A stretch of 13,299 bases of DNA from JAUXLW01 sp964195005 (GTDB taxonomy: Bacteria > Actinomycetota > Acidimicrobiia > Spongiisociales > SHLN01). This document shows, piece after piece, positions 6,712-13,299 of the stretch. Position 1 is the stretch's first letter. Each line of letters starts with the position of its first letter. Location of the stretch: positions 1 through 13,299 of the forward strand of contig CAXMOO010000206.1 in NCBI GenBank assembly GCA_964195005.1, in the 5' to 3' direction. Below the pieces are notes generated by a model. It was not told the origin of the DNA. It saw only the letters and a program-made list of their open reading frames with translations, and ran no database searches. A program made the translations under genes and the position numbers.

Positions 6712-7619
6712 TAGAGCCGTACCACGACGCGGCGCCAGTTCCGTGAAAACACGTATACGCCGAGCATCAGGGCCACCACCGACGAGACCACCATCATTAT
6801 CAGAAAGCGTCTCTCGGGGATGACGCCTTGGTAGACCAGGTTTCGGAACGACACGAGGTAGCTGTATACCGGGTTGTTCTCGACGAGTATGAGGGCGCTC
6901 TTGCCTTCGAGGATCCCTATGGTCCAGAAAGTAGGGATGAGGAAGTTGACGAGCGAGGTCAACACCCGCGTAATGTCGAGCACATCCCGGAAGTAGACGG
7001 CGGCCGAGGCAATCAGCAATCCAATGCCGGTTACGAACATCAGCATCGTCACCAATGGCAACGGCACCAGGATCACCGTCCAGGGAATGCCAACGCCGGT
7101 AAGCAGCTGCAAGAGAAACAACGGCACCAGGCTCAGGATGAAATTAGCGGCCGCCGCCAGAGCCGTAACCAATGCGAAAATCTCGGGCGGTAAATACATC
7201 TTCACCAGGATGTTGCGGCTATTGATAATCGAGGCGCCGGTGGAGTTGACGCCCTGCACGAAGTACGTCGACAGGAGGATTCCGGCGGACAGGTAGACGA
7301 TATAGGGCTCGTCCAACGTGCCGCCCCTCCCGAAGAAGTTCGAGAAGATCACCCACAGCACGGCGATAGTGAGGATCGGGTTGAGCACCGTCCACCAAAC
7401 ACCCAGGACCGACCGCTTATAGCGCACGGTGAGCTGGCGAACCACCAGGAGCTTGATGAGCCCCCGATAACGCCAGAAGTTGCGAAACTCGGTGATGAGA
7501 GGTCGACGGTTTTGGTCCGAGTCGTAGTAAACGGTCGGCTGGGCTACGGTCACGATGCCAGATGCTACTTCGGGCCCAGAACTGAAGGGCTCTTTCCCAA
7601 CTGACAAGGGCCGCCTCAC
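6711..7619 (-). CDS. wzm: ABC-2 type polysaccharide export permease
   Basis: This 302-residue membrane protein is the channel-forming partner of Wzt. The N-terminal 60 residues are cytoplasmic. They include FRNFWRYRGLIKLLVVRQLTVRYK (45-68), the amphipathic segment before the first membrane helix that is characteristic of Wzm/TagG/RfbD permeases, followed by RSVLGVWWTVLNP (69-81). About six membrane segments follow: 74-96, 104-124, 146-173, 179-209, 221-238 and 272-291. KMYLPPEIF (140-148) matches the conserved K-x-Y-x-P loop of the family. The GTG start at 7619 is supported by the long frame. A GTG at codon 23 (7551-7553) would give 280 residues and keep all conserved parts, so the start is uncertain. 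The start is 28 bases from the divergent GT-C start. The stop overlaps the wzt start by one base. Confidence 0.94.
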   Translation of the reverse strand: MRRPLSVGKEPFSSGPEVASGIVTVAQPTVYYDSDQNRRPLITEFRNFWRYRGLIKLLVVRQLTVRYKRSVLGVWWTVLNPILTIAVLWVIFSNFFGRGGTLDEPYIVYLSAGILLSTYFVQGVNSTGASIINSRNILVKMYLPPEIFALVTALAAAANFILSLVPLFLLQLLTGVGIPWTVILVPLPLVTMLMFVTGIGLLIASAAVYFRDVLDITRVLTSLVNFLIPTFWTIGILEGKSALILVENNPVYSYLVSFRNLVYQGVIPERRFLIMMVVSSVVALMLGVYVFSRNWRRVVVRL

Positions 7620-7635
7620 AACGCCCCATCGGGTC

Positions 7636-7641
7636 TAGCCT
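7636..7641 (+). promoter_or_regulatory. Candidate -10 box (TAGCCT) for the GT-C gene
   Basis: TAGCCT fits TANNNT and ends six bases before the GTG start codon, the spacing expected if transcription begins at the start codon itself (leaderless, common in actinobacteria). No Shine-Dalgarno sequence precedes this GTG, which is consistent. No convincing -35 is seen. The octamer TAGCCTGC is shared with the region before the GT2 gene. Confidence 0.28.
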
Positions 7642-7647
7642 GCTGGC

Positions 7648-9054
7648 GTGCTTGGCAGGGACGACCCCAAACGTGGCTCAAGGCTGGCCATGCTCGGCTT
7701 CCTTCCCATGCTCGTCTGGTGGCTTGGCTGGTATCCCGGCTTCTTGTCGAGCGACTCGGTCGATCAATTGCAGCAGGTGGCGTCGGGGGATTTCACCAAC
7801 AGCCACCCCGCCTTTCACACCATCTCAATGTGGTTCGTAACCAGGTTCTGGGATAGCCCGGCAGCCATCTCCCTCCTGCAGATCATCCTCCTGGCACTGG
7901 TGCTGGCATTCATCGCCCGGCGTCTCATAGCTCTCGGGGTCCCCCTGTGGCTGGCAGTAGGCGCGGTGTGGGTCACAACCCTCATCCCCGTGGTTGCGCC
8001 AACGGCTCTGTCGCTGTGGAAGGATGTGGCGTTCACAATTGCCTTCCTGTGGGTCCTAGCCGAGCTGCTTCACCTGATTCGCCTCGGCGGCGCCTACTGG
8101 GATCAGGCCTGGAATCCGATGAGGATGGGCGTGGCGCTGGCACTGGTCGGCGCCTACCGCCACAACGGCATCATCACAGCTCTGGTGATGCTGGCAGCTC
8201 TGGCGTGGGCCTTTCGCAGGTATCGGCGGGCAATGGTCGTGCTGACCTCGGTGGTCTTCGGCGTGCTTGTCTTCATCCAACTGCCGTTGCTGGCGATGTT
8301 CGGAGTGGACCGGAGTGTCCCGGCAGCGGCCGAGCTCTTGTTGGGGGATGTAGCCGCTTCCCTGGTCCACGAGCCCGGCAACTTCAGCTCCGAGGAGCTG
8401 GCCTACCTGGAGGAGATCGGACCGCTGGATGCCTGGCGAGCCGCCTACACCTGCCATAACCAAAACCCGCTGCTCTTCAACCCGGACCTCGACATCGGGG
8501 TCATCCGGGCCTCCCCGGGACGCATGTTCAATCTCGGGCTCAGGACCTTATTGCGAGATCCAGATACCGTGCTCGGGCATCGGGTTTGCCTGACGTCTTT
8601 CCTTTTTCTTCCCGCCCAGCCAACAGACTCGGCCATCGGCAGGCCGCCGTTCCGGGTGGCAGACAATGAGCTCGGAATCACCCGGGACCCGGTCTGGGAG
8701 CGCGCCTTCGACCTCACTCGCGAGCTGTACGACTTCGCCGGCGACCCGCATCATCTCTGGTACACGTGGCGACCGGCCCTCGTCCTGTGGCTCGGGGCGA
8801 TCACCTACGGGCTCCTGGCGCGACGCCGGCTCTGGCCTTTGATGTGGCCCGGATTCCTCATCGGCTGGCATGCAGTGAATGTCGCACTGACAGCGCTGAC
8901 TCAAGAGTTCCGCCTTGCCTTTCCCCTATACCTGGCCGCGCTCATGAGCCTCCCCCTGGTTTGGTTTGCCTTCCGGCCAGAAGAGGCGCGCTTAGGGGAC
9001 CCGCAGAGCCCGGTCGTAACGGGTGGGCGGCCGCTGCAAGACCGACACGCCTGA
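7648..9054 (+). CDS. Polytopic GT-C-like membrane protein (putative lipid-linked sugar transferase)
   Basis: This 468-residue protein has many hydrophobic segments: about 13-31, 72-92, 97-117, 122-143, 159-188, 196-217, 375-390, 396-414 and 420-442. After the first helix comes GWYPGFLSSDSVDQ (27-40), with acidic D36 and D39 in the first external loop, where GT-C enzymes place their catalytic Asp. SHPAFHT (52-58), LWKD (123-126) and AYRHNG (169-174) are also reminiscent of the DUF6020/GT-C-type membrane proteins. Residues 220-372 form a large, probably external, domain. GT-C enzymes use polyprenyl-phosphate sugars outside the membrane, so this protein may decorate a glycan after Wzm/Wzt export. 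Donor and acceptor are unknown, and an O-antigen-ligase-type role is possible. The start is GTG with no ribosome site and a candidate leaderless -10 box upstream. The last 20 codons, a hydrophilic tail, overlap the 3' end of the opposing GT4 gene. Confidence 0.85.
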   Translation: MLGRDDPKRGSRLAMLGFLPMLVWWLGWYPGFLSSDSVDQLQQVASGDFTNSHPAFHTISMWFVTRFWDSPAAISLLQIILLALVLAFIARRLIALGVPLWLAVGAVWVTTLIPVVAPTALSLWKDVAFTIAFLWVLAELLHLIRLGGAYWDQAWNPMRMGVALALVGAYRHNGIITALVMLAALAWAFRRYRRAMVVLTSVVFGVLVFIQLPLLAMFGVDRSVPAAAELLLGDVAASLVHEPGNFSSEELAYLEEIGPLDAWRAAYTCHNQNPLLFNPDLDIGVIRASPGRMFNLGLRTLLRDPDTVLGHRVCLTSFLFLPAQPTDSAIGRPPFRVADNELGITRDPVWERAFDLTRELYDFAGDPHHLWYTWRPALVLWLGAITYGLLARRRLWPLMWPGFLIGWHAVNVALTALTQEFRLAFPLYLAALMSLPLVWFAFRPEEARLGDPQSPVVTGGRPLQDRHA

Positions 9055-10650
9055 GTCTCCGGCTTTGGGCAGGTCGAGATTCATCGCCGCAAAGATCCGC
9101 CCGACCCGCTCACCCCATCCGTGCTCCCTCCGGGCCCGCCCCCCATCCGGTCGAGGGGCCGCCAATGCTGCCGCAACTGCTGTGGGGAGGTCTACGTCGA
9201 GGTGGACGCCTGCCAGGCCCTTGAGCGGATCGAGTGGCGGGGCAGCCACCGGCACTCCCATCGCTAACGCCTCGAAGGCTTTCAAGGGGCTCACGGCATG
9301 AGTCGTCTCGTTTACGGCAAACGGGATCAAACTGACATCGGCGCCGGCAAGATAGCGGGGAAGCTCGAACTGAGGCTTGAGGCCCAGGAAGTGCACATTG
9401 TCCGGCTGGCGGGGATGCCCGTGGTCGTCACCTATCACGATCACCCTCGCCGCCGGGAAAGCCTTCGCAACCGCCTGCAGCGCATCCCAGTCGAACCAGT
9501 CGCCGTAGAGCGAACCGTGATAGGTGATGAGTGGGCCCGACCCTGGCGGTATGTCCGGCGGTGACCCGGTTCGATTTCCAGAGAACAGATGCTCATTCAC
9601 CCCATTGGGAACCAGTGCCACCGGCCTCCCGCCGCTCATGCGGCGCAGGTTCTCGACCAGCGCCGGGGCCGAGGCCATCAAAGTGTCTGCTGCATCCACC
9701 AGTGCGCTCTCGACCTCGGGGCGGTACCACCAGCCTCCGAGGGCGTCATCCGACCAATCGTCAATCAAGTCGTAGGCGATCCGAAACCCACCTCGACTGA
9801 GACGACTCACCTGAGCCCACACGGCCGGTGACGGGTATTCGGCTATCACCACCCGCTGATCAGTGCGCAACCGGCGCAAATAGGCCTCGACGTCGAACTC
9901 GTCCAACTGGTATTCCTCGAGTCGACCGTGGACAAAGCGCAGGCCCAGGTCGACCGAGTGGCTCGAGCCGTACTGCTCGACATAAGTGACGTGAAAACCT
10001 CGCCGGCAGAGTTCCATAGCGATCTGGGCTCCCCGAAATCCCCCACCGATGTCACGCAGCGGCACTGCCGCCAGCACCAGGACGGCGCCCACGCCATTGA
10101 TGGGATCCACCCGGGACTGCGGGTAGGGAGTACCGGGCCGGGGTACCAGCGCGATATGGTGACCCGCCTGGAGAATCCTCGAGTAGAGCCCGGCCAGGTT
10201 CACGTCGCCGCCCGGCATTCCGTCCACCTCCTCCCAGACCCAACGCCGCACTGCTATCGCGTCTGGCTGGACGGTGGGCTCGCCGTGTCTTGGGAGCGAA
10301 GCTACGCCGAGCACGCTGGCAGCGACTTCGGCTTCAGACAGAGGCTGGAGCAAGGCCGCCCTATCGGCTTTGCTCAGAGGGCGAGCCGTAATCGCGATGA
10401 TCGGGTTGGAGCCGTTGACGTCTTCGCCTGCCAAGCTGAAAGGAGCCTCGGGTCCGGGCCCCAAGCCCTCTCTGACCCACATTCGGTAGGTGTCGGGGGT
10501 GGCGCGGAGCCAGCGTTTTACCTGCTTCCTGTCGTCAAGAACCACATCAACATTGCGGGCCCCGACGATCGGCGACTTGCGCCGAAGGCGACCACGGACT
10601 GCCGCGGGCACCATCCGCCTAACAACTGCCCGCATCTTCACGGCAACCAT
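8992..10650 (-). CDS. GT4-type glycosyltransferase with a vestigial GT2-like N-terminal domain
   Basis: This 552-residue protein is a cytoplasmic GT-B transferase. The catalytic part spans about 186-530: VLVLAAVPLRDIGGGFRG (190-207) starts the acceptor domain with the Gly loop, YDLIDDW (293-299) is typical of the TuaH-like group, VPNGVN (347-352) and YHGSLYGDWFDWD (377-389) begin the donor domain, and SPLKAFEALAMGVPVAAP (454-471) carries the donor-binding Lys K457 and Glu E460. The active site therefore looks intact. Residues 30-185 are extra. They include RRWVWEEVDGMPGGDVNLAGLYSR (135-158) and QAGHHIALVP (161-170), which match the end of a GT2 domain (RR-x-W-x-E-x-G ... D-x-x-L-x-x-R ... AG-x-x-I-x-x-VP). 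No DxD pair is seen there. The ATG overlaps the stop of the 880-residue gene by 13 bases; GGAGGG lies about 12 bases upstream. Met6 (10633-10635), just past that stop, is an alternative start. Confidence 0.88.
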   Translation of the reverse strand: MVAVKMRAVVRRMVPAAVRGRLRRKSPIVGARNVDVVLDDRKQVKRWLRATPDTYRMWVREGLGPGPEAPFSLAGEDVNGSNPIIAITARPLSKADRAALLQPLSEAEVAASVLGVASLPRHGEPTVQPDAIAVRRWVWEEVDGMPGGDVNLAGLYSRILQAGHHIALVPRPGTPYPQSRVDPINGVGAVLVLAAVPLRDIGGGFRGAQIAMELCRRGFHVTYVEQYGSSHSVDLGLRFVHGRLEEYQLDEFDVEAYLRRLRTDQRVVIAEYPSPAVWAQVSRLSRGGFRIAYDLIDDWSDDALGGWWYRPEVESALVDAADTLMASAPALVENLRRMSGGRPVALVPNGVNEHLFSGNRTGSPPDIPPGSGPLITYHGSLYGDWFDWDALQAVAKAFPAARVIVIGDDHGHPRQPDNVHFLGLKPQFELPRYLAGADVSLIPFAVNETTHAVSPLKAFEALAMGVPVAAPPLDPLKGLAGVHLDVDLPTAVAAALAAPRPDGGRARREHGWGERVGRIFAAMNLDLPKAGDSGVSVLQRPPTRYDRALRVP

Positions 10651-13280
10651 TCCGGCAGCTTTCCCTCCGTTTCCGGCCGCACCTGGTGCACCCGGCGCCG
10701 GTACGCCGCCGGATCTACCGACCAGCGTGGATGCTGGAACGCGCCGCGAAAGTGGGCCTCCTGCACAGTCGGTCCTTCACCGGCGACGTCCACAGCCGCC
10801 ACCCCTTCGAGGTCGGCGTCGGGGTTGAGCAGGGCCCAGCGCCGCCACAGAACCGGATGGGCACCGGGCGTACCGGCCGCTGCGTACGCCGAATCGTCAC
10901 CCTCGAGAGCTTCCGCCAACTCCAGTAGCAGATCGGGCACGGCCGCCGTCACCGGTGCCCAATCGATGAGAAACTTCCCCCTCGACTCAGCCACAGCTGC
11001 ATTGAATCCGCTCCCGGAGGCCCGGAGCGGCCAGCCGCGCTTGCGACACAACTCCGTGAGACCGGGAGCCAAACCCCCCGCACCAATGACCTCGAGGTCC
11101 TCGAGGCTCTGGTTCGCCAGCAGCGCTAAGCCGGTGTCGGGGCCCACCACAACCGAGACCCAGGGATACCACTCGGATTTGAGAGACTTCACCGCCTTAC
11201 GTTCGTACAGCTCAGGATGGGCGGCGATCATCTCCTCCCTCGCCACCTCGAACCGGGCCTCGGTTCCCACGCTCATTGATATGCCATGGCGCCGGTACCG
11301 GAACAGAGGCCGCGGGACCTCGACCGAGCCCCAGCCGTTCTCGAGAAATCTCAACCACAGATCCCAGTCTTCGTTTCCGGAAAGCATCGACTCGTTGTAG
11401 CCCCCGACTTCGAGCCAGGCCGCCTTGCTCATGAGCACACAACCCACGAGTGAGTTCGAGATCAGCAACTGGTAGGCGTTGTACGGGCGGTCCACCCAAA
11501 TCAGGTTTTGGTCACCGAAAAGGCGCGTCCAGCAATGAGCGAACGCAGCCGTTGGCTCGCGGAACAACGCCGCTCGCATGGCCGACATGAAGTGCCCGCT
11601 CAGCTCGTCGTCGGCGTCGAGCGGAATGAGCAGCTTGCCTCGGGCGAGCCTCATGCCGGCGTTGCGAGCTGCCGAAAGTCCGCGATTCCGCTGGCGGATC
11701 ACGGTGGTCTGCGGATAGCTGAGCTTGCGGAGAACGTTGCGGGTGCCGGGGTCGGTACTGCCGTCGTCGACCACGATGATCTCCCACGACGTAAAGTCCT
11801 GTCGCAAAACGCTCCGAATAGCGTCGTGGAGATACTCCCCCTGGTTGAAGCAGGGAATCACCACGGATATTTCGGGATCGGGGAGGCGGGGGAATTGGCC
11901 CTGCCACGACTCGGCCATCAACTCACCGACCCAGGAATTGCCCGCTCGGTCCCGGCGCCAGGCCGTGATTGCCGGAAAGTCGGGCTCGTAGGGCAGACGG
12001 GGCTCGAGGAAGGAAGCCAGGCGCTCAGGCAAGGCATCGAGCAAGTGAACAGTGCCCTGCTGCCCGGCCGACAGCTCAGGCCCGGCCGGAGTCAGCACCT
12101 GCTGAAGTCGCTTGAGCGCAGTGGTGGCCAACCCGGCCTGGGCACGCGGATGGCGGGGCTCGAGCTCGGTATACGGCGTCAAGGGCTCCGCGTAGGTTGG
12201 CAACGGAGCGTCGGCCAGTCTCCGACGGAGGTCCGGCGACCGGATGAGTCGATCCATGGCGGCCTCGAGACCGGGGATTGTCCCGTCGGTCACCACCGCC
12301 CCTGTAGCCTCACTGAAGTAAGGCCGGAACGCCGGCATATCACCGACAATGATCGGCAAGCCGAGCGCCCTGGCCTCGTGCGCTGCCAGGCAGAACGTCT
12401 CAAACCGCGATGGGATCACCACCATCCACGCTGAGGCCAGAATCGCACCGAGCTCTTCTCGCCGCACCGGACCAACAAAGCGAACCCGCTCCATGAGAGA
12501 GTCGGGGATCCTGGCACGGAGATGCGCTTCCATCGGCCTTGCCGCCTTCACGCTCCACCCACCGGGGCCGACGAACCGCAAGGTCGCATCAGGATGCTGC
12601 GCCAGAAGATTGAGGCCCGCCGTGAGCACGTCCTCGGATCCTTTGACCTCACTCAAGCGACCCAGACAGACTATGTCCGGCGCGAAGGCTGGTTGGAGGC
12701 CCGGCCCCGACACGGCGGGGATGGGCGGCTCACCGATCCGCACCCGGGAAGGCTCGACCTGGAACCGCTCCACCACGACATCAGCCATCGGCCGGCTCGG
12801 GACAATCACCGCGTCGGCCATGCGATAGGCCTCCTGTTCCAGGATGCTGATAACAGCCTGGTCCTCTCGCTCGACTTCCATGTGCTCGGCGATCAGATGA
12901 ATTGGTCCATGCATGCGAACCGCTATGGGAGTTGCGGCAAGGTTCAGCGAGTTGCGGCGCATGAGCGCCCAATAGCCCAGGCCGTTGAAGTCGTGAAACT
13001 CGACCAGATCCGGCGGATCCTCCAACGCGGCCAGTGCTTCGGCAAGCACCCGCGAGCGGGCAATTGCCTCATGGGGGAAAGTGGCCTCGGTCACGCCCGG
13101 AGCCACCCACTGCACGTTGAGGTCCGGGACCGCCGCCTGCCCGGGCTGGCGGCGCCCTAAGAGCAGAATCGTTACTCGATCCCCTCTCTCCTGGAGGCGG
13201 CGGGCGACCCCGGCCACAAGGGTCCCGGCTCCACCGGGAACGACTGGATCCAACTCGGTGGTTACGAATGCAACGTGCAT
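10638..13280 (-). CDS. Bifunctional GT4-GT2 glycosyltransferase with a third, decayed GT2-like module
   Basis: This 880-residue protein joins several transferase modules. Residues 1-350 are GT4: MHVAFVTTEL, the GGAGT loop (16-20), CLGRLSEVKG (205-214), and SRFETFCLAAHEARALGLPIIV (291-312) with an E294-x7-E302 pair, all intact. Residues 350-468 are a linker. Residues 470-670 are GT2: ISVVIPCFNQ (471-480), VVDDGSTD (503-510), NRGLSAARNAG (532-542), metal-binding LDADD (554-558), GGYNE (626-630) and NEDWDLWLR (636-644), also intact. Residues 705-880 look like a second GT2 copy: VSVVVGP (708-714), FNAAVAESRGKFLI (759-772) and WRRWALL (812-818). In it, DDGS and DAD are lost (VIGAGG; DWAPV). There is no membrane segment, so it is cytoplasmic and may add two successive sugars. 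The ATG at 13278-13280 is preceded by GGCGGAG, and only 19 bases upstream are in view. It is probably co-translated with the following GT4 gene (13-base overlap). Confidence 0.93.
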   Translation of the reverse strand: MHVAFVTTELDPVVPGGAGTLVAGVARRLQERGDRVTILLLGRRQPGQAAVPDLNVQWVAPGVTEATFPHEAIARSRVLAEALAALEDPPDLVEFHDFNGLGYWALMRRNSLNLAATPIAVRMHGPIHLIAEHMEVEREDQAVISILEQEAYRMADAVIVPSRPMADVVVERFQVEPSRVRIGEPPIPAVSGPGLQPAFAPDIVCLGRLSEVKGSEDVLTAGLNLLAQHPDATLRFVGPGGWSVKAARPMEAHLRARIPDSLMERVRFVGPVRREELGAILASAWMVVIPSRFETFCLAAHEARALGLPIIVGDMPAFRPYFSEATGAVVTDGTIPGLEAAMDRLIRSPDLRRRLADAPLPTYAEPLTPYTELEPRHPRAQAGLATTALKRLQQVLTPAGPELSAGQQGTVHLLDALPERLASFLEPRLPYEPDFPAITAWRRDRAGNSWVGELMAESWQGQFPRLPDPEISVVIPCFNQGEYLHDAIRSVLRQDFTSWEIIVVDDGSTDPGTRNVLRKLSYPQTTVIRQRNRGLSAARNAGMRLARGKLLIPLDADDELSGHFMSAMRAALFREPTAAFAHCWTRLFGDQNLIWVDRPYNAYQLLISNSLVGCVLMSKAAWLEVGGYNESMLSGNEDWDLWLRFLENGWGSVEVPRPLFRYRRHGISMSVGTEARFEVAREEMIAAHPELYERKAVKSLKSEWYPWVSVVVGPDTGLALLANQSLEDLEVIGAGGLAPGLTELCRKRGWPLRASGSGFNAAVAESRGKFLIDWAPVTAAVPDLLLELAEALEGDDSAYAAAGTPGAHPVLWRRWALLNPDADLEGVAAVDVAGEGPTVQEAHFRGAFQHPRWSVDPAAYRRRVHQVRPETEGKLPEWLP

Positions 13281-13299
13281 CAGCTCCGCCTGGCTCCCA

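Noticed and set aside
8992..9054. Terminator between the GT-C and GT4 genes
   Set aside because: Only a 4-base stem (CCCG/CGGG) could be found, with no T-tract, which is too weak to report.
9928..11400. Plus-strand open frame of 490 codons across the 552- and 880-residue genes
   Set aside because: It crosses the boundary of two well-supported minus-strand glycosyltransferases, has low-complexity composition and shows no domain.
11508..12434. Plus-strand open frame of 308 codons inside the GT4-GT2 fusion gene
   Set aside because: It lies opposite conserved GT4 and GT2 motifs and has no recognisable protein features, so it is an antisense artefact.

Overview
This 13.3 kb window is a gene-dense, high-G+C stretch of bacterial chromosome devoted to making and exporting a cell-surface polysaccharide. 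The base composition, frequent GTG/TTG starts, very short intergenic gaps and the style of the glycosyltransferases suggest an actinobacterium, possibly an Acidimicrobiia-type or other environmental lineage. That placement is inference; no taxonomic marker gene is present. I see no tRNA, rRNA, CRISPR array, transposase, integrase or phage gene.

Layout, left to right. (1) Minus strand, 1-1839: a membrane-anchored family-2 glycosyltransferase (GT2) followed by a secreted GH26-like glycoside hydrolase that runs off the left edge. (2) Plus strand, 1869-5992: wecB (UDP-GlcNAc 2-epimerase), a 73-residue coiled-coil protein, a 535-residue protein of unknown function that looks like a decayed GT-B enzyme, and a GT4-like protein whose donor-site Lys and Glu are replaced. 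(3) Minus strand, 5974-7619: wzm and wzt, the permease and ATPase of an ABC-2 polysaccharide exporter, overlapping by one base. (4) Plus strand, 7648-9054: a polytopic GT-C-like membrane protein. (5) Minus strand, 8992-13280: a large GT4-GT2 fusion (880 aa) followed by a second GT4 enzyme (552 aa) with a vestigial GT2-like N-terminus.

A working model: WecB supplies UDP-ManNAc. The cytoplasmic GT4 and GT2 enzymes build a lipid-linked glycan. Wzm/Wzt flips the finished chain, and the GT-C protein may add lipid-linked sugars on the outer face. The GT2/GH26 pair could polymerise and trim an exopolysaccharide. Sugars and linkages cannot be read from the sequence.

The most unusual features are the number of glycosyltransferase modules that keep the fold signature but lose catalytic residues, the coiled-coil/pseudo-enzyme block beside wecB, two divergent gene pairs with start codons only 28-29 bases apart that share the octamer TAGCCTGC, and convergent genes with overlapping coding ends (63 and 19 bases). 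I found no convincing evidence of an entirely new system. The wecB block is the best candidate for undescribed biology.
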